This document shows positions 7,081 through 14,993 of a DNA stretch of 15,874 nt, piece after piece. Source of the stretch: Clostridia bacterium (GTDB lineage: Bacteria; Bacillota; Clostridia; Peptostreptococcales; Anaerovoracaceae); assembly GCA_900754805.1 (NCBI GenBank), contig CAAEEE010000388.1:1-15874 (forward strand). Direction: 5' to 3'. The notes below the pieces were generated by a model. The model was not told the origin of the DNA. It saw only the letters and a list, made by a program, of their open reading frames with translations, and searched no databases. A program made the translations under genes and the position numbers. How positions within the stretch are numbered: the stretch's first letter is position 1; each line of letters starts with the position of its first letter.

Positions 7081-9999
7081 TTATTTTGTGAGCCGGTTCA
7101 GATACTCTTCCATCTGGTCAAGATATTCGCCGTATTTCGCCCAGTCGCCGTTTTTCTGCGCATCCTGAGCCTTGGTGAAGCAATCCTGAACAAGCTGTGC
7201 GAGCTGTCGGGTGCTCATATTATCCACCGGATTTTCGCTATCCGTATCTGACGGCTTATCCGTTTCACTTCCGCTTATGCCCTGCTGCGCTTTGTCTCCG
7301 AACAGGGAAATCAAGCAGTCAGCCAAAGTTTCTTCGTAAGCAATCTTGTCGTTATATGCAACAATAATTCTTTTTACTTCCGGAATACTGGAGTTGGTTG
7401 CTTCCAGATATACAGGTTCTACATAGAGAATGGAAGTGTTAATCGGGATGATGAACATGTTGCCTCTTCTGTACTTGGTTCCCGCGGAAGTCCAAAGTGA
7501 GAATTCCTTGGAAATTTCAGTATTCTGGTCAATCTGCGCCTCAATCTGCTCCGGACCGTAAATCGTTCTGGATTTCGGGAATTGATAAAGCACAAGCTGA
7601 CCGTAATTGTCACCGTCATTTCGCGCAACCATAAGTGCCGTCATATTCTGCTTCGATTTCGGAGTAAACGGAATCGAGTTGAAGAACTCTGCCTTTTCCT
7701 CTCCCGGAAGTTTTGCGATATAGTAGTTCGGCGTCATCTGCGTCTTTTCCATTCCGTAAATTTCGGATGCGATATCCCACATATCTTCTCTCTGATAGAA
7801 TACATTCACATCTTCCATGTGATATTTCGCGTAAACACTTGCCTGAATTTTAAACAGGTAGTTTGGATATCTGATATGCGACTTCAGACCTTCCGGCATC
7901 TCGTCAAAATCCTTGAAAAGCGTCGGGTAAATCTTCTGATAGGTTGCCGCAATCGGATCGTTCTGATCCACAACATAGAAATTTGTATCACCATTGTACG
8001 CATCAACAACTACCTTTACGGAGTTTCTGATATAGTTCGTGCTTCCGGTATTTCCGTCAATCGGTTCGGAATACGGATAATAGGAACTGGTTGTATAGGC
8101 ATCCATCATCCAGTAAAGCTTTCCGTCAACCGTAACCATATAAGGGTCTTCCTCATAGGAAAGGTGCGGCATAATCTTTCTGACTCTGTCGATTACATTT
8201 CTGTAAATGATAATCTTGGAATCGCTGTCAATATTGGATGAAACAAGCAGCTTAAGGCTTCCTTCCTTGATGGAGAAAAGAACTCTGTTAAAGAAGTTGA
8301 GCTTGATACCCGCCTTACCTTCATACATCGTATATTTGTTGCTCTGTCCGTCCGGATAGTCAAACTCTTTTTCGTCTGTGTTGACAACGATATATTCATT
8401 TGAAAGCTCTCCGAAGTAAATTTCCGGACGCGTAATTTCGATTTCTTCCACCTCAGATTCCGGCGGAATGTTTCCAATGAGAACATCCGGCTGTCCGCTG
8501 CTTGTAACTTTGTCTACACGCGACAGCGTAGCGCCGTATCCGTGCGTATACTTCAAATGTCTGTTCAGCCATGATGTATCAATCTTGGTTTCATCAATTT
8601 CTCTGGCTGACAAGAAAGTTTGTGTATACTTTCCGTTAATCATATATCTGTCTACGTCAACATCATGGAATGTATAGTATTGACGGATACTCTGCGTCTG
8701 GTTGTAGAACTGCTGTGCAGGGTCGAAGTCATTGATTCGGATGTTGTTGATTGTTTCCACATTCTCGTTGATGTCTGCGGAAGTCAGTTTATTGTCAGCC
8801 GCAAACGCCTTAATATCAACATCGTCGAGCTGATATGCATACTGCGTGTACTGGATATTTCTTTCGAGATACTGACTTTCCTTGTTGATTTCGTCAGGAG
8901 ATACTACAAAGTTCTGAATCAGCATCCCTGCTCCTGTACCGACAAGACCAACCATAATCATGATAACCGGAACCGTAAGCAGGCTCTTGTATTTTTTTCT
9001 TCCCATCTGAACGATGAACATAATCGCTGATAAAACCGCAAGTCCGCACAAAATCCGGTACATCCAAAGCGTAATCGTTACATCCGTAAATCCCGCGCCG
9101 TAAACAACGCCGGTGTGCGCATGAAGCAAATCAAACTGTCTAAGGAAGAAGTTGATTGCTACCATAATGAAGAAAATAACGCCCAAAACGGTAATCTTTC
9201 CGGAGGCGATATTCATCAGCTGCTTGAAATTGCCGTCATCAAACTGCTTTTTCGGCTTTACCGGTCTGGCATTAAACTTTTTGCCCGTAAAGGATTCCGC
9301 AAATTTCGTAAACGGATCTTTTGCGTCGGATGTGTTGCTATGACCGCCAAATGGGTTGCCGCCAAACGGATTGCCTCCGAACGGGTTCGCATTTCCGGTG
9401 TATCTTTCCTCTGCATCCTCCGTGAACGCCTGCTGCGTCGACTCCTCCTTGAAAACATCCGGCGTTCTTACCGTCATCAAAACAATGTAATATACAATAG
9501 TAAGGATTACAAATGCAACGATGAGTCCGATAAGAATTTCATTCAGCTGTGTCAAAAATTCAAGTTTAAACAAATAGAATGAAATGTCTAAAGTAAATAA
9601 CGGATCTGCAATGTCAAAATTCGTGCTGTTTGCAAATTTCAGGATTTCAAACCATAAATTTGTAACCGTCATAAAAGTTGCACCAACGCCGAAAATGACA
9701 GCAAGCCAGTTCGTCGTGCGATTCAGCTTCTTCATGTCGGTTGCCTCTGAGGAAGCAATTTTCGCAAAGTAGCTCTTTCTCAAGTGGTGAAGGTAGATCA
9801 TCACCAAGCCTGTAACAACAATAAAGGTCGGTATCCCCACCTTAAGCTGTGTGAGCAGCTGTGTAAAGAATACGGCAACATATCCCATTTCTTTAAACCA
9901 CATAAAGTCAGAGATAAATCCGATAAGTGACAGAAACAGTGCTGCGACCACCACCACCACTAAAATGATTAAACTGACTTTTTTCTCGAGTTTTTCCAT
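7081..9999 (-). CDS. UPF0182 family multi-pass membrane protein
   Basis: A 972-residue integral membrane protein matching the UPF0182 family, whose biochemical role I do not know to be established. About seven hydrophobic helices lie in the first third (near 8-30, 52-71, 96-117, 152-178, 264-288, 309-330 and 340-363). A very large, probably extracytoplasmic domain follows (about 365-900), then a Ser/Asp-rich linker and a charged C-terminal helix (about 926-972). The loop between helices 4 and 5 carries three tandem NPFGG units (205-219). The start codon at 9999 shares its A with the stop of the upstream zinc-ribbon gene (TAATG), and AAGGAGG lies just upstream inside that gene. This implies translational coupling and a shared function. 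Confidence 0.88.
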   Translation of the reverse strand: MEKLEKKVSLIILVVVVVAALFLSLIGFISDFMWFKEMGYVAVFFTQLLTQLKVGIPTFIVVTGLVMIYLHHLRKSYFAKIASSEATDMKKLNRTTNWLAVIFGVGATFMTVTNLWFEILKFANSTNFDIADPLFTLDISFYLFKLEFLTQLNEILIGLIVAFVILTIVYYIVLMTVRTPDVFKEESTQQAFTEDAEERYTGNANPFGGNPFGGNPFGGHSNTSDAKDPFTKFAESFTGKKFNARPVKPKKQFDDGNFKQLMNIASGKITVLGVIFFIMVAINFFLRQFDLLHAHTGVVYGAGFTDVTITLWMYRILCGLAVLSAIMFIVQMGRKKYKSLLTVPVIMIMVGLVGTGAGMLIQNFVVSPDEINKESQYLERNIQYTQYAYQLDDVDIKAFAADNKLTSADINENVETINNIRINDFDPAQQFYNQTQSIRQYYTFHDVDVDRYMINGKYTQTFLSAREIDETKIDTSWLNRHLKYTHGYGATLSRVDKVTSSGQPDVLIGNIPPESEVEEIEITRPEIYFGELSNEYIVVNTDEKEFDYPDGQSNKYTMYEGKAGIKLNFFNRVLFSIKEGSLKLLVSSNIDSDSKIIIYRNVIDRVRKIMPHLSYEEDPYMVTVDGKLYWMMDAYTTSSYYPYSEPIDGNTGSTNYIRNSVKVVVDAYNGDTNFYVVDQNDPIAATYQKIYPTLFKDFDEMPEGLKSHIRYPNYLFKIQASVYAKYHMEDVNVFYQREDMWDIASEIYGMEKTQMTPNYYIAKLPGEEKAEFFNSIPFTPKSKQNMTALMVARNDGDNYGQLVLYQFPKSRTIYGPEQIEAQIDQNTEISKEFSLWTSAGTKYRRGNMFIIPINTSILYVEPVYLEATNSSIPEVKRIIVAYNDKIAYEETLADCLISLFGDKAQQGISGSETDKPSDTDSENPVDNMSTRQLAQLVQDCFTKAQDAQKNGDWAKYGEYLDQMEEYLNRLTK
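9343..9387 (-). repeat. Three tandem 15-bp repeats encoding NPFGG
   Basis: Three in-frame copies of a 15-bp unit encode NPFGG-NPFGG-NPFGG in a cytoplasmic or linker loop of the UPF0182 protein. The copies differ at synonymous positions (for example AAC/AAT for Asn and CCA/CCG for Pro), so the repeat is not a very recent slip product. Such a tract can vary in copy number between strains. Confidence 0.85.
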
Positions 10000-11750
10000 T
10001 ATAATGTTTCCTCCTTGATTTCATTTATCACCATCAACCCGTTGGAAATTTTGGCATACACGCTCTGATACTGCATGACCTCGTCACCGTCTGTGCCTGC
10101 GTATACAACTTTGCACAGCACATAAAAGCCCTCTTCAGTTGTCTTAATGCTGCCGATTTCCAGAGTATTGATTCCTGCCAGACTCTCATCTGTGTTCGTT
10201 TCCTGCCATCCATCGTAGTAGTTTATCAGGGATTCCATCAGCTTTTCGCCATACGTAGCCGATGCTTCTTCCCACTCTGCATCCACAAAATCCTCCGCAG
10301 AAGAAATTTCATCGAATGCATAGGTTTTATCTTTATCATAGACCAGTTCCGGATTGTATATAACTGTCCCGATGGATTTCACTCCCGCAGATTTTTCGAG
10401 AATGATACCGGAAAGATATGCGTCCTTCTCTCCGTAGTTCGGATTTATATCGCCGCCGTCATCCTGCGTCTGTGTTTGGCTGCCGCCACCCGTGAAAACA
10501 TCCGCAATTTTAAAGATTACATCGTTGACCTTTTGGGAAAGCTGACTGTCAGGCGCGAAAAACTTAATTGCCAGAAGTGCTCCCTCAATCACAAGCGCTA
10601 TAACCAAAAGCGCAATAATAATACGAATCAAAATATGTTTTTTTACCGGTTCCTCTTCTTGATCTTCGCCAGCAGGAGCAGTACCACTGCTGCCGCCATT
10701 GCCGCTGTTCCCATCGCGGTTTTCATTACTGCCTGCGCTGACTCTGGGAAAAATATCGGAGTACCTGAGTTTGTCATTACTGGGAGAGTCTTCTTTTTTC
10801 TCTGCATTCTCTGCTTCTTCCTCCGGTGCTTTGGTCAAATCCACGATATTCGGTGTTTTCGGCTGCTGCACCTCCACTACACGATTCTGCGGTTTCTCTT
10901 GGTTTACAGCTTCTTTTATTCTAAAAGAAGGGGAAAATTCCTTCGTTTTTACGGTTTCCTCTCTGTCTGCCTCAGCCTTGTTTTCCGCGGCTTCCGTGTT
11001 TTTCGAGGTTTCCAAAGGTTTCTTCTCTTCTATTTTTTCGTCTGTCTTTCTGCGTTCCGGAAACACTTCGGGAATCCATGTATAATCCATCTCCGCAAAC
11101 TGGCGATTGTACTCATCCTCCATGCTGCGGACTCTTTCCTTTTCTTTGTTCAATAACTCCTGAAATGCATCATTCTTCTGATTAAACGTATAAAAACGAG
11201 CATCCGGATTTGGTGTCTTTTTTGCTTCCGGCTCGGTTTTCGCTTTCTCTGCTTCGCCGAAAAGATCCTTTTCCAATTCCTCTATCGACATAGCGTCTTC
11301 CTGCGGTTTTTCTGCCGACATTGGAATTTCCGTCACTGCTCTTTCCGTTAAATCCGCCTCCGGTGTCCGTTCTTCGACAGACACCAAGAAGCTTGGCTTC
11401 GGCTCAATTTTTTCAATAGCCGCTTCAATCGGGGCAAACCCTCTGTTTTTTCGTTCCAGCACGCTGTCCCAGTTAAAGTCGACATCCTCTGTCTTCTTTG
11501 GCTGCGCAGTCGGAAAGCCGTCAAGATTCCAATTGAACGAAACCGTCTCTCTTTTCGCCGTTTCCGTGTCTTTTCTTTCCTCTGAAGCCTTTAAGATTTC
11601 TTCTGTTTTTTTCTGCGCTTCGATTTTAAACGGCGGATTAAATACCACTTCATCATTTTTGGAATGGCGCTGCGCTCTCACCTCTGCTCCGCAGTAAGCA
11701 CAAAATCGATCGCCTTCATTTAATTCTTTCCCACATTTGGTACAAAACAT
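9999..11750 (-). CDS. Zinc-ribbon single-pass membrane protein of unknown function
   Basis: A 583-residue protein. Its N-terminus is a four-cysteine zinc ribbon, MFCTKCGKEL...FCAYCG, with C3, C6, C17 and C20. A long, low-complexity, Glu/Lys-rich cytoplasmic region follows (about 30-368). It contains short islands typical of clostridial zinc-ribbon proteins: two FNW segments (72-74 and 92-94) and FYTFNQKNDAFQELLNKE (186-203). One transmembrane helix lies at about 374-396. A Gly/Gln linker then leads to a compact extracellular domain (about 440-583) that I cannot assign. GGAGG six bases before the ATG supports the start. The stop overlaps the UPF0182 start by one base, and the small membrane protein gene lies 57 bp upstream. 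I infer a regulatory or scaffolding partner of UPF0182. Confidence 0.85.
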   Translation of the reverse strand: MFCTKCGKELNEGDRFCAYCGAEVRAQRHSKNDEVVFNPPFKIEAQKKTEEILKASEERKDTETAKRETVSFNWNLDGFPTAQPKKTEDVDFNWDSVLERKNRGFAPIEAAIEKIEPKPSFLVSVEERTPEADLTERAVTEIPMSAEKPQEDAMSIEELEKDLFGEAEKAKTEPEAKKTPNPDARFYTFNQKNDAFQELLNKEKERVRSMEDEYNRQFAEMDYTWIPEVFPERRKTDEKIEEKKPLETSKNTEAAENKAEADREETVKTKEFSPSFRIKEAVNQEKPQNRVVEVQQPKTPNIVDLTKAPEEEAENAEKKEDSPSNDKLRYSDIFPRVSAGSNENRDGNSGNGGSSGTAPAGEDQEEEPVKKHILIRIIIALLVIALVIEGALLAIKFFAPDSQLSQKVNDVIFKIADVFTGGGSQTQTQDDGGDINPNYGEKDAYLSGIILEKSAGVKSIGTVIYNPELVYDKDKTYAFDEISSAEDFVDAEWEEASATYGEKLMESLINYYDGWQETNTDESLAGINTLEIGSIKTTEEGFYVLCKVVYAGTDGDEVMQYQSVYAKISNGLMVINEIKEETL

Positions 11751-11807
11751 CTTCTGCCTCCGTAACTTCTGTTTCGTCTTTCGTTTCGCCTTTTCTATCG
11801 TCTATCG

Positions 11808-12296
11808 TCAATCCTTTATCTGTTTCAAGACATCCTCTTTGGAATAAACCTTCCCTGACCTGCTTGTAAAATACTCTTCGGATGCCTGCGATTCCTGTTT
11901 TTTCGAATCCATTGGTATCAGTTTTTCAATCACAACAGGCACGGTCTCTGCTGCACCTTTCTCTTCTGTGACATTCTGCACAGTTTGCTCACTTTCCTCA
12001 ATTTCCTGCGCTTGCTGCGCGGCCTCATTTGTCTGCACATTTTCTTTCGCCGCCGTGCATTCGTTTCCCTTATGGACTTGCCCTATTTTCACTTCTGCTT
12101 TTTCAATGTTGAGGTTCAGCTTCAGTTCCTCTAAAAAATCATCTTCCTTCCGCTTTTTCCTCTTCCCGGATGTGCGAAAAAGACAAATGATTGCCAAAAG
12201 AAGTGCAAGGGCATTGGTACATATCAAAATAGGTATGTAATATTCCGTGCAAAAGTTTCCAATTATATAAAAGATTTCTCTTAATTCTGCTAACAT
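11808..12296 (-). CDS. Small single-pass membrane protein, unknown function
   Basis: A 162-residue protein I cannot assign to a family. It has a short N-terminal segment, one transmembrane helix (about 20-41), and a basic stop-transfer cluster (SGKRKKRKEDD, 43-53), which by the positive-inside rule puts the rest in the cytoplasm. That tail is Glu/Gln-rich and probably partly disordered or coiled. It ends in a conserved-looking EYFTSRSGKVYSKEDVLKQIKD. The ribosome binding site is weaker than its neighbours' (AAAGGG). It is the first gene of the minus-strand cluster, directly downstream of a good promoter and 57 bp before the zinc-ribbon gene, so it is probably a component of the same membrane assembly. 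Confidence 0.75.
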   Translation of the reverse strand: MLAELREIFYIIGNFCTEYYIPILICTNALALLLAIICLFRTSGKRKKRKEDDFLEELKLNLNIEKAEVKIGQVHKGNECTAAKENVQTNEAAQQAQEIEESEQTVQNVTEEKGAAETVPVVIEKLIPMDSKKQESQASEEYFTSRSGKVYSKEDVLKQIKD

Positions 12297-12343
12297 TTTT
12301 CTGCCCTTTTTCTTTTCTTTGATACAAGCATGTAGTTCATTAT

Positions 12344-12373
12344 ATTATATACTAAAATGCGCATAATTGTAAA
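12344..12373 (-). promoter_or_regulatory. Promoter of the five-gene minus-strand cluster
   Basis: On the minus strand TTTACA (12373-12368) and TATAAT (12349-12344) are separated by 18 bp. An overlapping TATATA gives a 16-bp alternative. The start point would be near 12336, about 40 bases before the small membrane protein gene. No other comparably clear promoter was seen upstream of the following genes down to serS. Confidence 0.65.
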
Positions 12374-12431
12374 GAAAAATGGATTTAAATCGCTAAAGAT
12401 ATTCCTATTTTAATGTCATTTTTTGTGTAAA

Positions 12432-12463
12432 AGCGCAAAAAGGGCGAGAATTTCTCGCCCTCA
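12432..12463 (-). terminator. Terminator of the small Asn/Gln-rich gene
   Basis: AGGGCGAGAA and TTCTCGCCCT (12441-12461) form a perfect 10-bp stem around one central base. On the minus strand it is followed by TTTTTGCGCTTTT. It lies 30 bp past the stop of the 47-codon gene and upstream of the 12344-12373 promoter, isolating the two units. Confidence 0.85.
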
Positions 12464-12490
12464 TGCTTGTTATTTAACAGTTTCTTAATA

Positions 12491-12634
12491 TTAGTATCGG
12501 TTTTCTTCGGACTGCTTGTGACAGTCTGTGTTTCTTTCATTCTTTTGGCTTTTCCGGTTCTTCTGGTTCTGCTGATTGTTCTGGCTTCTTTCGTTTCTGT
12601 TTTCAGCCTTTTCATTACAGTTTTTTTCTTTCAT
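12491..12634 (-). CDS. Small Asn/Gln/Lys-rich protein (47 residues), unknown function
   Basis: A 47-codon gene starts with MKEKNCNEKAENRNERSQ and ends with NTDCHKQSEENRY. It is extremely hydrophilic: Asn, Gln, Lys, Glu and Arg make up most residues, with only two cysteines (C6 and C38) and no hydrophobic stretch. A strong AAGGAGGG lies 7 bases before the ATG, and a perfect terminator lies 30 bp after the stop, which together argue for a real gene. The composition recalls small Asn/Gln-rich spore-associated or hypothetical proteins of Clostridia, but I cannot place it in a defined SASP class. Its promoter is not obvious in the A/T-rich DNA upstream (12650-12720). Confidence 0.75.
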   Translation of the reverse strand: MKEKNCNEKAENRNERSQNNQQNQKNRKSQKNERNTDCHKQSEENRY

Positions 12635-12713
12635 GTTTTATCCCTCCTTATGGGCTTATTTTGCGCATTCGGTGAAAAAATATAAAAGTTTTTTTAAAAA
12701 TCTATTTTTTTTG

Positions 12714-12742
12714 TTGACAAGCTCGCTCGAAAATGGTAAGAT
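12714..12742 (+). promoter_or_regulatory. Promoter of tRNA-Lys
   Basis: A perfect TTGACA (12714-12719) is followed, 17 bp later, by TAAGAT (12737-12742), about 40 bp upstream of the mature tRNA. This is the expected layout for a monocistronic tRNA gene. Confidence 0.75.
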
Positions 12743-12780
12743 AGCAAATGTGCCAAGCAACTTAGGCATGAAATGAATAT

Positions 12781-12856
12781 GGATCATTAGCTCAGCTGGC
12801 AGAGCACCTGACTCTTAATCAGGGTGTCCAGGGTTCGAACCCCTGATGATCCACCA
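12781..12856 (+). tRNA. tRNA-Lys (anticodon CTT)
   Basis: A 76-nt cloverleaf. The acceptor stem is GGATCAT (12781-12787) with ATGATCC (12846-12852), followed by discriminator A and an encoded CCA (12854-12856). The D-arm is AGCTCAGCTGGCAGAGC. The anticodon arm CCTGACTCTTAATCAGG has the loop CTCTTAA, giving anticodon CTT, which reads the lysine codon AAG. The T-arm contains GGTTCGAACCCC. It is transcribed alone from its own promoter and ends at the hairpin at 12865-12898. Confidence 0.97.
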
Positions 12857-12864
12857 AATAAAAA

Positions 12865-12898
12865 CCCAGTGTTTTCAACGCACTGGGCTTTTTTATTT
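12865..12898. terminator. Bidirectional terminator between tRNA-Lys and the GGDEF gene
   Basis: CCCAGTG (12865-12871) pairs with CACTGGG (12881-12887) across a 9-base loop. It is followed by TTTTTTATTT on the plus strand and by TTTTTATTTGG on the minus strand. It therefore serves both the tRNA (plus) and the convergent diguanylate cyclase gene, whose stop is about 35 bp away. Confidence 0.88.
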
Positions 12899-12932
12899 CC
12901 TTGCAGTTATTTACATCGTAGACACCACTTTT

Positions 12933-14831
12933 TTAGCGACGTCGATAATGCGCCTTTTTTGTTTCGTACATACGTGCATCCGCGGCTTTCACCATTTCTT
13001 CGAGATCCTCGCATTCTGTTTCCCAAAGAGTTCCGACAGAAATGCTAATATCCTGAAGCTGCATTTTCTCTTGCATTTCATTAATTTTTGTTAGGAATTC
13101 TGCCTGCTCCGTTCCCATCATAACCACAGCGAATTCATCACCGCCAAGTCTGTAGGCACTGTCACCGAAAACTTCCGTAATCACACCCGTCGCTTTTTTA
13201 ATGAACGCATCGCCCGCTTCATGTCCCTTCCGGTCATTAATTTCTTTCAGACCATTTAAATCCATATACGCCGCACCTACGCGCTGCATTTTTTCTTTTG
13301 TTCCCTGTTCCAAAAGCTGCATAAATTTATTACGGTTATATAAATTGGTAAGGCTGTCCCTGTAGCTCAATGTTCTCAGTTGCTCCTGCTTCTGCTTCAT
13401 CGCCAGACTGTTCGCCACAAAGAACCTCAGAGAAAACAGCAATGCCTCTTCTTCATACCCTTGCCGTGGATTATCTACGCTGATAAAACCGCAGAAGTTT
13501 CCGTCTATTTGCAGTGGTACCGCAAACAGTTCAGAAATATTGTGCGTCTTCATAATATCATATACTCTTGTCTCTTGCACCTGATCCGGATCGGAAATAA
13601 AGTAGACTTGGTCATTCCCGAAAGCCTCCAAAGCCTCCGCAAACTGTGACGCCATAAAAATAGGCATGCTCTGACTCAAAGAATCATTTCCCTCTTTCAC
13701 ATACTCGTACTGTTCTGCAAAAGTTTTTCCTTCTCCGTCTGCAGAAAAAATATGCGTACGATCTGCATCGAAATATTCTGTGATAATTCTGAGCAGATTT
13801 TGGATGGACAGATTGATGTCACGATTCGTATTCAGCTCTGTGACACAATCGATTAAAGTTTCTGAAATTTTGAGCTGCTTCAGTGCCTCTCTTCTGCTCT
13901 TTTCCAGTCGGTTTGTCGCCCGTAAGTTCCAGAAAAAATACAGTGCCAATAAAATAATTTCTATGATTCCGGCTATCAGCAAAAGTTTTTTCAGATATTG
14001 CAGCTGGCTGAAAACCACATCTTCCTGCGCGAAAATCAAAAGTTCCCAGTCAAAGATGCCGATTGGTCTGTAATACATATAGGTGTCAAGGCCGTTCGTC
14101 TTGGACTCAAAAGCAAGAACCCCTGTGTTCTGCTGTTGGATTTCAGATTTCAAGTCGACATCTTCATATGCTTTCAGTCGTTTTCTTTCCGGTGTTTCGT
14201 ATGCATTTGTCAGTTCCTCATGCCAGCTGTCCATAATATAGCTTCCATCTTTGCTGTCAACCACGCAAAATTCACCCGCGCCGTTATAAAGCTCAGGCTG
14301 AAATACGTTATCAAGTGCTTCCACGTCAATAACTCCGGTCAGAATTGCATATGTTTGGCCATCGGTGCTCAGTGGGATATCATAATATACCGTTTCTTTT
14401 CCGGTCTTCGGATTCGTCATTCTCGTTGAAATCTGTTCCCCCTGCTTCACTAAATCCGCAAAAGATTGATTCCGTTCGGAATCCGATTTTTCTCCGCCCG
14501 AATGCAGCATGGTATCATCCGGAAAGAGTACCTGAATTTCTGAAAAAATCATGGTGTCCGAAGTCATCTGCTGATTTAGTGCCTTTTCCTGCTGCGCATT
14601 GATTTCTTCACTCTGAGCAAGAACTCGCCCGGTAAGGCGCAGTATGGCAATGTCATCCTCAAATTTCAAACGTATTTCATGCGCCGCTGCATTGGCTGAA
14701 TCTTCCATCAGCATCCAGCTGCTGTCCTTTTCATCCTGCATGACTTTAAAATATAGTACCACAGACATCACGGCAATTATGCCAATGACAATCAGCACGT
14801 AAATCATCCTCTTAAAATTACCGTTTGGCAT
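12933..14831 (-). CDS. Membrane-bound diguanylate cyclase (dCache-like sensor, GAF, GGDEF)
   Basis: A 632-residue sensor enzyme expected to make cyclic di-GMP from two GTP. Domain order is TM1 (about 10-29), extracellular Cache-type ligand sensor (30-280), TM2 (about 281-302), a linker helix (305-335), a GAF-like domain (about 336-480), and a GGDEF domain (490-632). The catalytic motif GGDEF is intact at 563-567, and the upstream YMDLNGLKEINDRKGHEAGD block (522-541) is canonical. The inhibitory I-site, normally RxxD five residues before GGDEF, reads VFGD (554-557), so its arginine is missing and product inhibition is probably weak or absent. AGAGGA about 8 bases before the ATG supports the start. 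It has its own extended -10 promoter and lies downstream of the PAP2 gene on the same strand. Confidence 0.93.
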   Translation of the reverse strand: MPNGNFKRMIYVLIVIGIIAVMSVVLYFKVMQDEKDSSWMLMEDSANAAAHEIRLKFEDDIAILRLTGRVLAQSEEINAQQEKALNQQMTSDTMIFSEIQVLFPDDTMLHSGGEKSDSERNQSFADLVKQGEQISTRMTNPKTGKETVYYDIPLSTDGQTYAILTGVIDVEALDNVFQPELYNGAGEFCVVDSKDGSYIMDSWHEELTNAYETPERKRLKAYEDVDLKSEIQQQNTGVLAFESKTNGLDTYMYYRPIGIFDWELLIFAQEDVVFSQLQYLKKLLLIAGIIEIILLALYFFWNLRATNRLEKSRREALKQLKISETLIDCVTELNTNRDINLSIQNLLRIITEYFDADRTHIFSADGEGKTFAEQYEYVKEGNDSLSQSMPIFMASQFAEALEAFGNDQVYFISDPDQVQETRVYDIMKTHNISELFAVPLQIDGNFCGFISVDNPRQGYEEEALLFSLRFFVANSLAMKQKQEQLRTLSYRDSLTNLYNRNKFMQLLEQGTKEKMQRVGAAYMDLNGLKEINDRKGHEAGDAFIKKATGVITEVFGDSAYRLGGDEFAVVMMGTEQAEFLTKINEMQEKMQLQDISISVGTLWETECEDLEEMVKAADARMYETKKAHYRRR

Positions 14832-14907
14832 ATTTTGTTTCCTCTTTCATATTTGATATATTCCTTCATATATGCTGTCTATTACTCTGCAAAATTGTTT
14901 GCTTTTT

Positions 14908-14916
14908 AGTATACCA
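14908..14916 (-). promoter_or_regulatory. Extended -10 promoter of the diguanylate cyclase gene
   Basis: On the minus strand TGG precedes TATACT (14916-14908), fitting an extended -10 (TGnTATAAT-like). There is no convincing -35 at 17 bp. It lies about 75 bp before the start codon. The PAP2 gene has the same nine bases before it at 15550-15558. Confidence 0.5.
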
Positions 14917-14935
14917 CATTTTTCAAGGTTTGTGC

Positions 14936-14961
14936 TTAGACATATTTTACTTCGTGTCTAA
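14936..14961. repeat. Inverted repeat upstream of the diguanylate cyclase promoter
   Basis: TTAGACA (14936-14942) and TGTCTAA (14955-14961) are perfect 7-bp inverted arms with a 12-base spacer. They lie in the 162-bp gap between the PAP2 stop and the diguanylate cyclase start, just upstream of its promoter. There is no U-tract on the minus side, so this looks more like a protein-binding site than a terminator. Confidence 0.4.
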
Positions 14962-14993
14962 ATCTTATATGAATTTTTTAAATTCTGCCTGCT

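Noticed and set aside
7582..8241. 219-codon plus-strand frame opposite the UPF0182 gene
   Set aside because: It is a composition shadow of the UPF0182 coding region and has no initiation signals.
10476..11156. 226-codon plus-strand frame opposite the zinc-ribbon gene
   Set aside because: It is the antisense of an E/K-rich coding region, giving F/L/S-rich composition, with no RBS or domain.
12385..12615. 76-codon minus-strand frame overlapping the small Asn/Gln-rich gene
   Set aside because: It is out of frame with the RBS-supported start at 12634, runs through the terminator hairpin and has no RBS of its own.
12467..12685. Hydrophobic 72-codon plus-strand frame
   Set aside because: It is the antisense of the Asn/Gln/Lys-rich gene; AAC, CAG and GAA codons read backwards give Leu, Val and Phe. 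It has no RBS.
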